A DNA stretch of 64,000 bases from an uncultured Eisenbergiella sp. (GTDB lineage Bacteria > Bacillota > Clostridia > Lachnospirales > Lachnospiraceae), in contig CANQFM010000009.1 of the NCBI GenBank assembly GCA_947598825.1, forward strand, positions 1-64,000, read 5' to 3'. Shown here piece by piece: positions 24,498-32,818 of this stretch. Position numbers and translations under genes: made by a program. The notes under the pieces were generated by a model. It made no database searches. It saw only the letters and a list, made by a program, of their open reading frames with translations, and was not told the DNA's origin. Position 1 is the stretch's first letter. Each line of letters starts with the position of its first letter.

Positions 24498-25589
24498 TCA
24501 TTCAAAGGTGATGGCATTGCCGGACACCTGCCCCGGCTGTCCGTACAGGAGTACGGCCACCACGCCCCGGGCGTATAGATCCCGCCCCTTTTCATTTAAA
24601 TGCACGCCGTCCTCCAGATACTCGTCCGCATTATACATATCGATGCCCAGGTTGTTGTAGGCGTCCATACACAGCGTATCATATCCTTTTGCCACGTCGC
24701 AGGCCACGCTGGCGTAATTGTACAGGGCCTTTTCGCCCATATTCATGACCGGGATCGAAAAGTAGGAAGCAAAGCTGGGGGCTATGATCAGAATCTTCGC
24801 CTGCGGGAAAATACCGCGGATCCTGGCCACACCGTTTACCAGCGCCGTCCCGAAGCCTGTCCAGGGCGCGTCGGAATTGTTGATGGGCGCCTGGCAGAGA
24901 AAGTCGTTCATTCCATAGGCCAGTATGACCACATCGATCTTTTGCTTGATCTCCATCACCTGCTTAATGTCCTCATAAGCCGCCTTTCCTTCCAAAAGCG
25001 CCACATCCGTGCTCCCCTCCAGAATGGAGATCATCTTGACCAGGGAATTGTCGCTGGCCGGTCCGAAGGTATAAGGGCTATCATCAGGATCGATCGTGGC
25101 CCGGGTACCTCCGATGGCTCCGTTATACACCTTTGTATTATAACCTTTCCAACCCATATATTGCTCTACTTTAGCCGCCACGCCGGTGTCGTCCCGGAAA
25201 TTGCCCCAAATGCTGTCGCCCAGCACCAGGATCCGTTTGAGATCCTCTTCCTCCGCCGGCTTCGTCTCCTCCAACGTCGAAGGCGTCTCAGTTTCCTGCT
25301 GCAGTTCGTCAATCTCTGTCCCGCTTTCCGTCTGCGTCTCCTGAATCTGGGTCAGAACGGATTCCTCTGTCTCCATCGTCTCCTGGGTTTCCGGCAAAGC
25401 GCCAGCCAGCACTTCGTCCAGTTGTTCCCGCAGCGCTTCATTCTCCGCTGCCAGGGATTCCAGCTTTGCCTGATATTCCCGGATTTCTTCCGTATAATCC
25501 CCCGTCTGAGCGCAGCCGGAAAACACCGTCCCCAAAAGGGCCGTCACCGTCAGGCCCAGGCTGCATATCAGCTTTGACATCCTTTTCAT
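24498..25589 (-). CDS. SGNH/GDSL-hydrolase lipoprotein
   Basis: 363 aa from the ATG at 25589, chosen for AGGTG six bases upstream. A signal peptide ends in the lipobox LLGTVFSGC, so the mature protein is a surface lipoprotein. A short coiled coil ('YQAKLESLAAENEALREQL') and a ~50-residue Glu/Thr/Gln-rich linker follow. The catalytic domain then opens 'RILVLGDSIWGNF' (nucleophile Ser), has 'VVILAYGMNDF' (Asn block) and ends with the Asp-His pair in 'DGVHLNEKG'. SGNH domains in glycan loci commonly add or remove O-acetyl groups from exported polysaccharide or peptidoglycan. It has its own promoter and is followed 25 bp later by the epimerase gene. Confidence 0.83.
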   Translation of the reverse strand: MKRMSKLICSLGLTVTALLGTVFSGCAQTGDYTEEIREYQAKLESLAAENEALREQLDEVLAGALPETQETMETEESVLTQIQETQTESGTEIDELQQETETPSTLEETKPAEEEDLKRILVLGDSIWGNFRDDTGVAAKVEQYMGWKGYNTKVYNGAIGGTRATIDPDDSPYTFGPASDNSLVKMISILEGSTDVALLEGKAAYEDIKQVMEIKQKIDVVILAYGMNDFLCQAPINNSDAPWTGFGTALVNGVARIRGIFPQAKILIIAPSFASYFSIPVMNMGEKALYNYASVACDVAKGYDTLCMDAYNNLGIDMYNADEYLEDGVHLNEKGRDLYARGVVAVLLYGQPGQVSGNAITFE

Positions 25590-25654
25590 CTTCCACACCT
25601 CATTTTCCCATATACCGCAAAAGGCTCCGTATACTCGTCTTTTTACCGTATTAA

Positions 25655-25683
25655 AGTATAGCCCTGTTTTTTCCCTGATGCAA
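25655..25683 (-). promoter_or_regulatory. Internal promoter before the SGNH lipoprotein gene
   Basis: TTGCAT (25678-25683) and TATACT (25655-25660) on the minus strand are separated by exactly 17 bp, with a ~65-base leader to the start codon. It splits the minus-strand cluster so that the lipoprotein and epimerase genes can be expressed separately. Confidence 0.65.
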
Positions 25684-25715
25684 CATCCTTCATAGAATCT
25701 TAAACAAAAATTCCA

Positions 25716-27071
25716 TCAGGCGGATTTGTGACGCAGGGCGCGCAGGGACAATAGCGCCGCGATATAAAGGAACGGGAATCCATAGATCACATAGCGGGAC
25801 AGGCACATGATCACCATGGAAGTGGAATATACATCCGCCACGGCCGTCAAAAGAACCAATGCCGTAAACCGCGCCTCTTTGGACGCCCTGTCCCGATAGA
25901 GCAAATATCCCGTCCCTGCGATCAGGAAAAGATAGAAAAACAGCGCATACCAGTTGAGCAGGGGATGCACAACGGCCACCGTGCGGATCAGCCCGTAGAC
26001 GGACAGCGCCAGATAATCGTAGAGCCAGCGGCCAAACACCGCCGGCAGAAGGCTTTTGATCATCTCGCCCGCGATCCTGTCCTGCTCCACATTTTCCAGA
26101 ATATAATCCTGAAACCCCATAGCGTCATGCACCTGCCGCCACGGCTCCTCGATGATCTTGAACTTCAATTCGTCGTGCCACTGTTCCAGATGCGCCGCAC
26201 GGTTCAAAAAACCAGGCTGCGAAAAACTGTAATTGGCGCCGCGCTCCCGGGCAAGCCCGTAAGACAATACAAAGTATTCCCATACCTGCTCATCTTCAAT
26301 ACGCGCGCCGTCCTGTTCGTCGGCGGCATAAAGCACGTTTGCCAGGAAGCTGACATTGCCGAATGTATTGTTGATAAAATGACCGTTAAAAACGGCATTA
26401 TAGCTCTTTACCGCCAGCGTCCGGCAGCCGAAAGCCAGTGTCGTACAAAGCAGTACCGCTGCGACAGATTTCCATCGTTTCCTGCCAAAACAGCAGACGA
26501 CCGCAGCCGCCGCCCAAACGAGGATCGCCGCCATCATCTGTCCCCTGGTCAGCGACAGGAACAGGGCGTATAGTAACGCAAACCCGGCACGTTTTGCGCC
26601 GGGATGGAAAATCATGGAAATACAGGCGGAAAGGAACAGATAAAAAAAAGGAAGCCCCAGCGCTTCACTGAGTACGCCGTTGGAAAACACCAGCCTGCTC
26701 TCGGAAAACAGCGGCGTGATCACATGGGGCGCCAGCAAAAGCAGGCTGATCGCAAGCGTCAGGATGCGGCCCGTCTGAAACTCCCTGTAAAGACAGGCAG
26801 TCAGACAGATGACGGAAACGCAGGCCAGCAGATTCTGCAGAAAGCGCGCGATCTCCAGATACCGTCCCTCGCCAAAGAGCGTGCGCAAAAGCCACAGGAA
26901 AAACGGATACATCGGTTCCCTGTGGATGTGCATGGCGATATACTGATGGCTGTCGCTGTATATGCCCAGCGTCCCAAACAGCCACAGCCCTGTGAAAAAC
27001 AGGGCCGTGACCAGATAGGCCAGACAGAGGTTTTTGTCCCGCCTGCCGGCCGGATTTTTACGGATCATCAT
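25716..27071 (-). CDS. Polytopic membrane protein, GT-C-like
   Basis: 451 aa with about ten hydrophobic segments. After the first helix it has 'SDSHQYIAMHIHREPMYP', an acidic/His loop followed by a Tyr-Pro stretch, the arrangement seen in the first outer loop of GT-C glycosyltransferases that use lipid-phosphate sugars. A large outer loop follows in the middle ('ADEQDGARIEDEQVWEYF'). The family assignment is by topology and this loop only. A role in adding a sugar from a polyprenyl-phosphate donor outside the membrane is inferred. It is the last gene of the unit that starts at pseH, with its stop about 45 bp before the internal promoter region. Confidence 0.65.
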   Translation of the reverse strand: MMIRKNPAGRRDKNLCLAYLVTALFFTGLWLFGTLGIYSDSHQYIAMHIHREPMYPFFLWLLRTLFGEGRYLEIARFLQNLLACVSVICLTACLYREFQTGRILTLAISLLLLAPHVITPLFSESRLVFSNGVLSEALGLPFFYLFLSACISMIFHPGAKRAGFALLYALFLSLTRGQMMAAILVWAAAAVVCCFGRKRWKSVAAVLLCTTLAFGCRTLAVKSYNAVFNGHFINNTFGNVSFLANVLYAADEQDGARIEDEQVWEYFVLSYGLARERGANYSFSQPGFLNRAAHLEQWHDELKFKIIEEPWRQVHDAMGFQDYILENVEQDRIAGEMIKSLLPAVFGRWLYDYLALSVYGLIRTVAVVHPLLNWYALFFYLFLIAGTGYLLYRDRASKEARFTALVLLTAVADVYSTSMVIMCLSRYVIYGFPFLYIAALLSLRALRHKSA

Positions 27072-27094
27072 ATCTCTTCCCCAGGCGGGCGGCT

Positions 27095-28411
27095 TTACAG
27101 CCGCCAGTAGATATAGGAATCCCCCTGATACGCTTCCCTGTCCAGGATTCCCTTCACATCCACCAGCACCTTCTTTTCATTGGACGCTTTGAAACAGGCG
27201 TCGATGGCCGCCCGATCCAGTCCTTCAAACTCCCGGTGGGCCACCGCGATGACCAGGGCGTCCACATCCCTGACCGCGCTTTGATCCGCCAGATCAATGC
27301 CATATAAATGTTTCGCTTCTTCCCGGTCCGCCGTTTCATCCACGACAACAGGATCGATGCCGTATTCGCGCAGTTCCTTCACGATATCGATGACCTTTGT
27401 ATTCCTGGTATCCGGACAGTTTTCCTTAAAAGTAAAGCCCAGGATAGCGACCTTGGCGGTCTTTACCGCCACATCGGCCTTGATCAGATTTTTGACCACA
27501 TTTTCCGCCACATATTTCCCCATATCGTCGTTGATCCGCCGGCCGGCCAGGATGATCTGGGAATGATAGCCCATCTGCTCCGCCCTGTAGGTCAGATAAT
27601 AGGGATCTACGCCTATACAGTGGCCTCCCACCAGGCCGGGCGCAAAATTCAGGAAATTCCATTTGGTACCGGCCGCCGCCAGTACGCTCTTGGTATCGAT
27701 GCCCATTTTATTAAATATAATAGACAACTCATTCATGAACGCGATATTGATATCCCGTTGACTGTTCTCGATGACCTTGGCGGCTTCCGCCACTTTGATG
27801 GACTGGGCGCGGTAGACGCCCGCCTCCACCACCAGTTCGTAGACTTTGGCCACCACATCCAGCGTTTCTTCATCCATACCCGACACGATCTTGGTGATCG
27901 TTTCCAGCCGATGCACCTTGTCGCCGGGGTTGATGCGCTCCGGCGAATAACCGATCTTAAAATCCACGCCGCATTTTAACCCCGACTCCCGTTCCAGGAT
28001 CGGCACGCAGATCTCCTCCGTCACGCCAGGATAAACCGTAGATTCAAATACCACGACGCTCCCTTTTTTCAGATTGCGGCCCAGGATGCGGCTGGCCCCC
28101 TCCACAGGCGTCAGATCCGGCGTCCTGTCGTCGTTCACCGGCGTCGGCACGGCTACGATATGGAATCTTGCCTCTCTCAGCTTCGTTTCATCCGCCGTAA
28201 ACTCCACCGTCGTATTTTTGATCACCTCGTCCCCTACCTCCCTGGTAGGATCCACGCCGGACCGGTACAGATCGATCTTGTGCGCGTTCAGATCAAAACC
28301 AACTACAGCGATCTTCCTGGCAAACGCCACAGCAATGGGCATTCCCACATAGCCCAGGCCGACCAGGGAAAGCTTCTCTTCTCCGGCCAACAGTTTTTCA
28401 TATAATCCCAT
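27095..28411 (-). CDS. UDP-N-acetyl-hexosamine 6-dehydrogenase (TviB/WbpO-like)
   Basis: About 438 aa; the ATG at 28411 is preferred because AGAGG is seven bases upstream, while the ATG at 28417 abuts it. 'KLSLVGLGYVGMPIAVAFAR' is the NAD-binding fold. 'VAVPTPVNDDRTPDL' and 'VFESTVYPGVTEE' are family blocks. The catalytic Cys lies in 'LVGGHCIGVDPYYLTYRA', and 'LGFTFKENCPDTRNTK' forms the C-terminal UDP domain. The enzyme oxidises C6 of UDP-GalNAc or UDP-GlcNAc twice to the uronic acid. The sequence resembles the TviB/WbpO branch more than UDP-glucose dehydrogenase. With the 4-epimerase at 23498 it would provide UDP-GalNAcA. Confidence 0.87.
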   Translation of the reverse strand: MGLYEKLLAGEEKLSLVGLGYVGMPIAVAFARKIAVVGFDLNAHKIDLYRSGVDPTREVGDEVIKNTTVEFTADETKLREARFHIVAVPTPVNDDRTPDLTPVEGASRILGRNLKKGSVVVFESTVYPGVTEEICVPILERESGLKCGVDFKIGYSPERINPGDKVHRLETITKIVSGMDEETLDVVAKVYELVVEAGVYRAQSIKVAEAAKVIENSQRDINIAFMNELSIIFNKMGIDTKSVLAAAGTKWNFLNFAPGLVGGHCIGVDPYYLTYRAEQMGYHSQIILAGRRINDDMGKYVAENVVKNLIKADVAVKTAKVAILGFTFKENCPDTRNTKVIDIVKELREYGIDPVVVDETADREEAKHLYGIDLADQSAVRDVDALVIAVAHREFEGLDRAAIDACFKASNEKKVLVDVKGILDREAYQGDSYIYWRL

Positions 28412-28483
28412 ATCCATCCTCTTTTCCGTCGCCTTACGGCGCCCTTTGCATTTTTTTGCAGCTACTCTGTGGCTGCTGCGGGA

Positions 28484-29599
28484 TCAGTCCCGTTTTATCC
28501 GTTGTACCGCCTCCAGATAGGTCGCTACCACCCTCCTGCGGTCAAAGTTCTGCTCCACAAACTCCCTGGCCCGCCGTCCCATAGACGAGCGGTTTTCATA
28601 GGAAAGGGAAAGGAAGGCGCGGATCGCGTCGGTCAGCGCCCCTGCGCTTCTGGGCGCAAAAGCGATCCCGGAAACGCCGTCTTCAAAGATCTCCCGGCAT
28701 CCGCTGATGTCGCTGGCGATCACCGGACGGCCCGCCGCCGCCGCTTCCTGCACGACATTGGACATCCCCTCGTGATAGGTGGGATGAATCACGGCCTGAC
28801 AGCCCTCATAGAATGTCTGGATATCGTCCCGATATCCATAATACCGCACAAAGCCCTGTTCCTGCAAGTCCCGGATCTGCGGCTCATAAACCTGCCGGGT
28901 CTCTTCCTCATAGGCGCCCAATATCTCAAAGCACACTTTTGGATCCTCTGCATGGATCTGCCGCGCCGCCGCCAGCAATTCTTCTATGCCCTTATCCTTC
29001 ATGATCCGCATGACGGAAACAAACTGCACCGGCTCCTTGGGCGGATAAGGCCGAAAGGCATGTTCCTCAAGGTTCACGCCGGAACCGGGAAGGATCTTCG
29101 TATCGGCCTCCCGGGATATACAGCCCTTTTCGATCATAAAAGCGCGGTTCTGCCGGTTCTGGAAGAAAACGCAGCCGGCCTTCTTTAGACTCTCCCGGTA
29201 CAAAAATACGATCAGCTTCTGCAGCAGGCCGCCATGTTCCAGCGTCGTCCCCAGGCCCGTGATATTGACCAGATAAGGGACGTGTTTTAGCCGGCAGGCC
29301 ATCCCGCCGTAAATATTGGGTTTGATGGTGTAGGTCAGCACCACCGCCGGATCAGCTTCTTTCAGCAGGCGCAGATAAAACCGAAACAGCTTCAAATCCT
29401 TTGCCGGATTCATGCCCCTGCGTTCCATCACGGTATCGTGGCAGACGCAGCCCAAAGCCCGGATCTTTTCCCGATAGCCGGTATCCGGCACCGAAACATG
29501 GATCTCATATCCTTCCTGCATCAGGGCCTGCAGCACTTCTTTGCGAAAATCATACAGCCCGGAGTCGCTGTTGGCCAGGATCAGCACATTTTTACGCAT
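28484..29599 (-). CDS. GT4-family glycosyltransferase, PglA-like
   Basis: 371 aa. 'VLILANSDSGLYDFRKEVLQ' is the N-terminal loop of the PglA/WbpT-like branch. 'LTYTIKPNIYGGMACRL' and 'VNITGLGTTLEHGG' are strongly conserved in that group, and EX7E is in 'YHEGMSNVVQEAAAAGRP'. PglA homologues add GalNAc or a related HexNAc as the second sugar onto the undecaprenyl-diphospho-linked first sugar made by PglC. That fits the gene order here, with PglC two genes upstream. Its start overlaps the end of the ATP-grasp gene by 8 bp, so they are translationally coupled. Confidence 0.87.
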   Translation of the reverse strand: MRKNVLILANSDSGLYDFRKEVLQALMQEGYEIHVSVPDTGYREKIRALGCVCHDTVMERRGMNPAKDLKLFRFYLRLLKEADPAVVLTYTIKPNIYGGMACRLKHVPYLVNITGLGTTLEHGGLLQKLIVFLYRESLKKAGCVFFQNRQNRAFMIEKGCISREADTKILPGSGVNLEEHAFRPYPPKEPVQFVSVMRIMKDKGIEELLAAARQIHAEDPKVCFEILGAYEEETRQVYEPQIRDLQEQGFVRYYGYRDDIQTFYEGCQAVIHPTYHEGMSNVVQEAAAAGRPVIASDISGCREIFEDGVSGIAFAPRSAGALTDAIRAFLSLSYENRSSMGRRAREFVEQNFDRRRVVATYLEAVQRIKRD

Positions 29600-30566
29600 T
29601 GTCCTGCATCTCCCGGATCATGATCTCATTATATTTCATCATCGCAATGCCCTCCCTGTATGCGCCCACCGCAGGCTGATTGGCTTCTCCCCCCAGATTC
29701 CGAAGGATCATGGCGGGCACGTTCACGCCGCAGGCATAGGCATGGGGATAGCCGCCGCCAAAGCGGGGATTGACCTCGGAAATATACCATTCCCCGCCGA
29801 TGTAAAACAGATCGATATCGATGATGCCGCGAAATCCCATCTTCGTTACAAAATCACAAAGCAGCGCAAAGAGGGCTTCATCCTTACAGGAAACCGATTT
29901 GTCCGTTTCCCCCGCCCGCATTTTGATCTTTTTCTTGACGAAAATGGAGATCACTTCCCCGGAGATCATATCGATATAAACGTCCGCCCCGTATTCCTGT
30001 CCGTCCATGTATTCCTGGATCATCAGGTCGTCGTTAAGTTTACATAACAATTCCACTTCTTCCCGGCAGCCCACTTTATTGATGTTCAGGCTGGCGCTGC
30101 CGCAGACCGGCTTTACAAAAACGGGATAATGCATCCTGCCCGCCTGCACTTCCTTAAAAAAAGCAGTCGGATCCATAAAGCAGCGGCCCGTCTTAAAGCC
30201 CAATTCGCAAAGCTTACGGTACATGGCAAATTTGTTAAAGCACAACTCCACCGCCTCAGGATCCGAAATGACGGGGACAGCGCCCGCTTCCAAAAACGCT
30301 TCCCGGTGCGCCGCCAGCAGGCTCAGCTCCGGATCGATCAGGGAAAAAACGCCGTCGATCTGCTTTTTGCGACAGATTTCCAGGATCCTTTCCAGATAAC
30401 CCGGTTCCGTGATCCGGGGAACCAGAACATATTCGTCCGCCTCATAGATCGCAGGGGCCAGCTCGCTGCAGTCCGTGGCGATGACTTTCCCCTGTCCGGC
30501 CAGTTCTTTTTTGAAATACTGCACCACTTTGTCGCGGGTGCCGGCGCTCAGGATTAGAATATTCAT
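29592..30566 (-). CDS. ATP-grasp enzyme of a glycan locus
   Basis: 324 aa. The N-terminal pre-ATP domain starts 'MNILILSAGTRDKVVQYF'. The ATP-grasp core follows with 'YPVFVKPVCGSASLNINKV' (nucleotide-binding Lys), 'MIQEYMDGQEYGADVYID' and 'WYISEVNPRFGGGYPHAY' (metal-binding Glu/Asn). It resembles the carbamoyl-phosphate-synthase-like ATP-grasp proteins found beside PglC-type phosphosugar transferases. Family enzymes join a carboxylate to an amine or other nucleophile using ATP. The likely acceptor here is an amino sugar, making an amide-linked amino acid or other acyl group (inference). It sits exactly between pglC-like and pglA-like genes, where a pglD acetyltransferase is found in Campylobacter-type clusters. 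Confidence 0.75.
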   Translation of the reverse strand: MNILILSAGTRDKVVQYFKKELAGQGKVIATDCSELAPAIYEADEYVLVPRITEPGYLERILEICRKKQIDGVFSLIDPELSLLAAHREAFLEAGAVPVISDPEAVELCFNKFAMYRKLCELGFKTGRCFMDPTAFFKEVQAGRMHYPVFVKPVCGSASLNINKVGCREEVELLCKLNDDLMIQEYMDGQEYGADVYIDMISGEVISIFVKKKIKMRAGETDKSVSCKDEALFALLCDFVTKMGFRGIIDIDLFYIGGEWYISEVNPRFGGGYPHAYACGVNVPAMILRNLGGEANQPAVGAYREGIAMMKYNEIMIREMQDNA

Positions 30567-30593
30567 ACCGTATTCCTTTCGCTTTCCATTCTT

Positions 30594-31235
30594 TCATGGC
30601 TCCAGCCGACCGGTGCGCTGCAGGCGTTCCTTTCGGATCTGGGCAAAATTGCCCTCTGCCTGGTTCGTATCCTCGGCCACCTGGGATCTGTCAAAGACGA
30701 CCCGGACGGTCAGAAACAGCACTTTCAGATCCATCAAAAAAGAGAGGCCCCTGACATACTCTACGTCCTTCTGCAGCCGACGATCCCAGTCGATGAAATT
30801 GCGTCCCGACACCTGGGCCAGCCCCGTCAGCCCGGGACGCACCGTATGACGCAAAGATTCCTCCTGGGTATAATAGGGAAGATAAGAGACCAGCAGCGGC
30901 CTGGGGCCGATAAAACTCATATCGCCCTTGAGGATATTGAAAAATTCCGGCAGTTCATCCAGGCTGGTGGAACGCAAAAACCGCCCGAAGCCGGTCAGCC
31001 GGTCCTGATCCGGCAAAAGATCGCCCTTTGCGTCCCGCGCATCGGTCATCGTCCGAAACTTATACAGTTTGAAGATCTTTTCCCCCCGTCCGGGGCGCTC
31101 CTGGCAAAAGAACACCGGGCTTCCCAGCTTCAGGCGCACCAGAAGCGCCAGCAAAAGCAGAACCGGGCTTAAGACGACAAGCACCGCCAGAGAGAGCAGA
31201 ATATCCAATAACCGCTTGATATATTTCCTGTACAT
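30594..31235 (-). CDS. Undecaprenyl-phosphate phosphosugar transferase, PglC-like
   Basis: 213 aa, the minimal size of the PglC group. A single re-entrant membrane helix (about residues 10-35) leads into the catalytic domain: 'FFCQERPGRGEKIFKLYKFR', then the Asp-Glu dyad in 'STSLDELPEFFNILKGD', 'MSFIGPRPLL' and 'VRPGLTGLAQVSGRN'. It transfers a sugar-1-phosphate from UDP-sugar to undecaprenyl phosphate at the cytoplasmic face, the first membrane step of glycan assembly. The PglF- and PglE-like genes upstream indicate that the sugar is a 2-acetamido-4-amino-2,4,6-trideoxyhexose derivative. The start has AGGTGG upstream, and the neighbouring aminotransferase ends 10 bp before it. Confidence 0.9.
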   Translation of the reverse strand: MYRKYIKRLLDILLSLAVLVVLSPVLLLLALLVRLKLGSPVFFCQERPGRGEKIFKLYKFRTMTDARDAKGDLLPDQDRLTGFGRFLRSTSLDELPEFFNILKGDMSFIGPRPLLVSYLPYYTQEESLRHTVRPGLTGLAQVSGRNFIDWDRRLQKDVEYVRGLSFLMDLKVLFLTVRVVFDRSQVAEDTNQAEGNFAQIRKERLQRTGRLEP

Positions 31236-31245
31236 AGGCCACCTG

Positions 31246-32376
31246 TCATTTTCCGAACCGGCGGCGGATAAGGGAAATGATCAGTTCCATATCCTCCGGC
31301 GTATTTTTGATATCGCTGGGCAGGCACAGCCCTCTGTCAAACACATCCTGCGCTACGCTGAGACCTTCTTTTGCCTGGATAAAGTCACATTGTGCAAAAA
31401 CCGGCTGCAAATGCATGGGTTTCCAGATGGGACGGGTCTCGATGTTATATTCCGCCAGATCGTCCATGATCTGCTCCGGCGTCACCCCACAGCCCGGCGT
31501 AAGGGTCATACAGGAAAGCCAGTTATTGGCTTCTCCGTCGGGATTCATCGGGTTCATGGATATCTCCTCAATATCCTTAAAAGCATCCCGATACTGCCGG
31601 TAGATCTCCTGTTTGCGGGCCAGATGCTCCCCGAGATGAAGGAGCTGCCCTCTGCCCACCCCCGCCACAAGATTGGACATGCGGTAATTATAGCCGATAT
31701 TGGAATGCTGGTAGTGTCTCGCCGGATCTCTCGCCTGGGTGGCCAGGAACCTGGCCCGTTCCACCAGGGCCGGATCCTTCGCCGCCAGCATACCGCCGCC
31801 GGAAGTGGTGATGATCTTATTGCCGTTAAAGGAATAGATCCCGAAATCGCCAAACGTCCCCGTCATCTGTCCCTTGAAGGTGGCGCCCAAGGATTCCGCC
31901 GCGTCTTCGATCAAAGGGACGCCATGCTCCCGGCAGATCTGGCGGATTTCATCGATCTTTGCCGGCGTGCCGTAAAGATGCACCGCGATCACCGCCGCCG
32001 GATGGGGATATTTTTCAAAGGCCAGGCGCAGCGCCGCCGGATCCATATTCCAGGTCTCTTGCTCCGAATCGACAAAGACCGGGACCGCTTTCTCATAACA
32101 GGCCGGATTCACACTGGCAGAAAAGGTCAGGGATTGGGCCAGCACGATATCCCCCTGATTCACTCCCGCCAGGATCATGGCCAGATGCAGGGCCGCGGTT
32201 CCGGAAGACAGTGCAGCCGCGTATCCGCAGCCGGTATAGGCTGCCAGCTCTTTTTCAAATTCGTTCACATTGGGGCCCAGAGGCGCCACCCAGTTGGTAT
32301 CAAAGGCCTCCTGTACAAACCGCTGCTCGTCCCCATGCATCGTGGGGGACGACAGATAGATCCGCTTTCTTTCCAT
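31246..32376 (-). CDS. DegT-family sugar aminotransferase, PglE-like
   Basis: 376 aa from the ATG at 32376, which has AAGGAGG nine bases upstream. Fold-type-I PLP enzyme: 'YLSSPTMHGDEQRFVQEAF' and 'TNWVAPLGPNVNEFEKELA' are typical of the PglE/PseC-like group. PLP is held by 'PLIEDAAESLGAT', and the Schiff-base Lys lies in 'SFNGNKIITTSGGGM'. It would aminate C4 of UDP-2-acetamido-4-keto-6-deoxyglucose made by the PglF-like enzyme encoded two genes upstream, giving the UDP-4-amino sugar. It could also serve the pseudaminic acid pathway, but the position between pglF- and pglC-like genes favours the PglE role. Confidence 0.86.
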   Translation of the reverse strand: MERKRIYLSSPTMHGDEQRFVQEAFDTNWVAPLGPNVNEFEKELAAYTGCGYAAALSSGTAALHLAMILAGVNQGDIVLAQSLTFSASVNPACYEKAVPVFVDSEQETWNMDPAALRLAFEKYPHPAAVIAVHLYGTPAKIDEIRQICREHGVPLIEDAAESLGATFKGQMTGTFGDFGIYSFNGNKIITTSGGGMLAAKDPALVERARFLATQARDPARHYQHSNIGYNYRMSNLVAGVGRGQLLHLGEHLARKQEIYRQYRDAFKDIEEISMNPMNPDGEANNWLSCMTLTPGCGVTPEQIMDDLAEYNIETRPIWKPMHLQPVFAQCDFIQAKEGLSVAQDVFDRGLCLPSDIKNTPEDMELIISLIRRRFGK

Positions 32377-32416
32377 CTTTTCCTCCTTGCCGCGCTCACA
32401 ACACGCTGTCCGCAAA

Positions 32417-32818
32417 TTATGTTGGAGGCAATTCCTCCAAAAGCTCGATCATGCCCATTGCCGCATGCATGAAAAATACGACCCGTCTGCCGCCGATGGC
32501 GGGAGCCGCCTGAGGTTCCCCCATGCGGACATATCCGCTCTGCTCCAGCCGGTCCATGTCCGCGCAAAAGTCCCGGGATGCGTAACAGATATGATAGGGC
32601 GCATTTTTGTAGGTTTTCAAAAGGCCTGCCGCCACCGATCCCGGGGTATAGGGGCTGATCAGTTCGATCCGGTATCCGTCTTTTTCCAGAAACAGGATAT
32701 CCGCTCCCCGTCCTTCATCCCGTACCGTTTCCCCGATCCGCAGATACCCCAGCCCTTCAAAGGCCAAAGCCGCCCGCTCTATTTTTTTTACCAGATATCC
32801 GATATGGTGAATCTTCAT
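32417..32818 (-). CDS. VOC-fold (glyoxalase/epimerase-like) protein
   Basis: 133 aa. The two beta-alpha-beta-beta-beta modules of the vicinal-oxygen-chelate fold are visible. Module one begins 'MKIHHIGYLVKKIERAALAF' and ends 'YRIELISPYTP', and module two begins 'YHICYASRDFCADMDRL' and ends 'MGMIELLEELP'. The metal ligands His-5, Glu in 'IELIS', His in 'YHICY' and Glu in 'IELLE' are in place, as in methylmalonyl-CoA epimerase. Its substrate is unknown. Its place between PglF- and PglE-like genes, with a 4-bp overlap of the former, implies action on the keto- or amino-sugar intermediate or on an acyl donor. Confidence 0.72.
   Translation of the reverse strand: MKIHHIGYLVKKIERAALAFEGLGYLRIGETVRDEGRGADILFLEKDGYRIELISPYTPGSVAAGLLKTYKNAPYHICYASRDFCADMDRLEQSGYVRMGEPQAAPAIGGRRVVFFMHAAMGMIELLEELPPT

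Noticed and set aside
28412-28483. Terminator between the GT4 and dehydrogenase genes
   Set aside because: Short GCCGTAAGGC and GCAGC/GCTGC pairings exist, but there is no T-run after a stable stem. Read-through within the unit is more likely.
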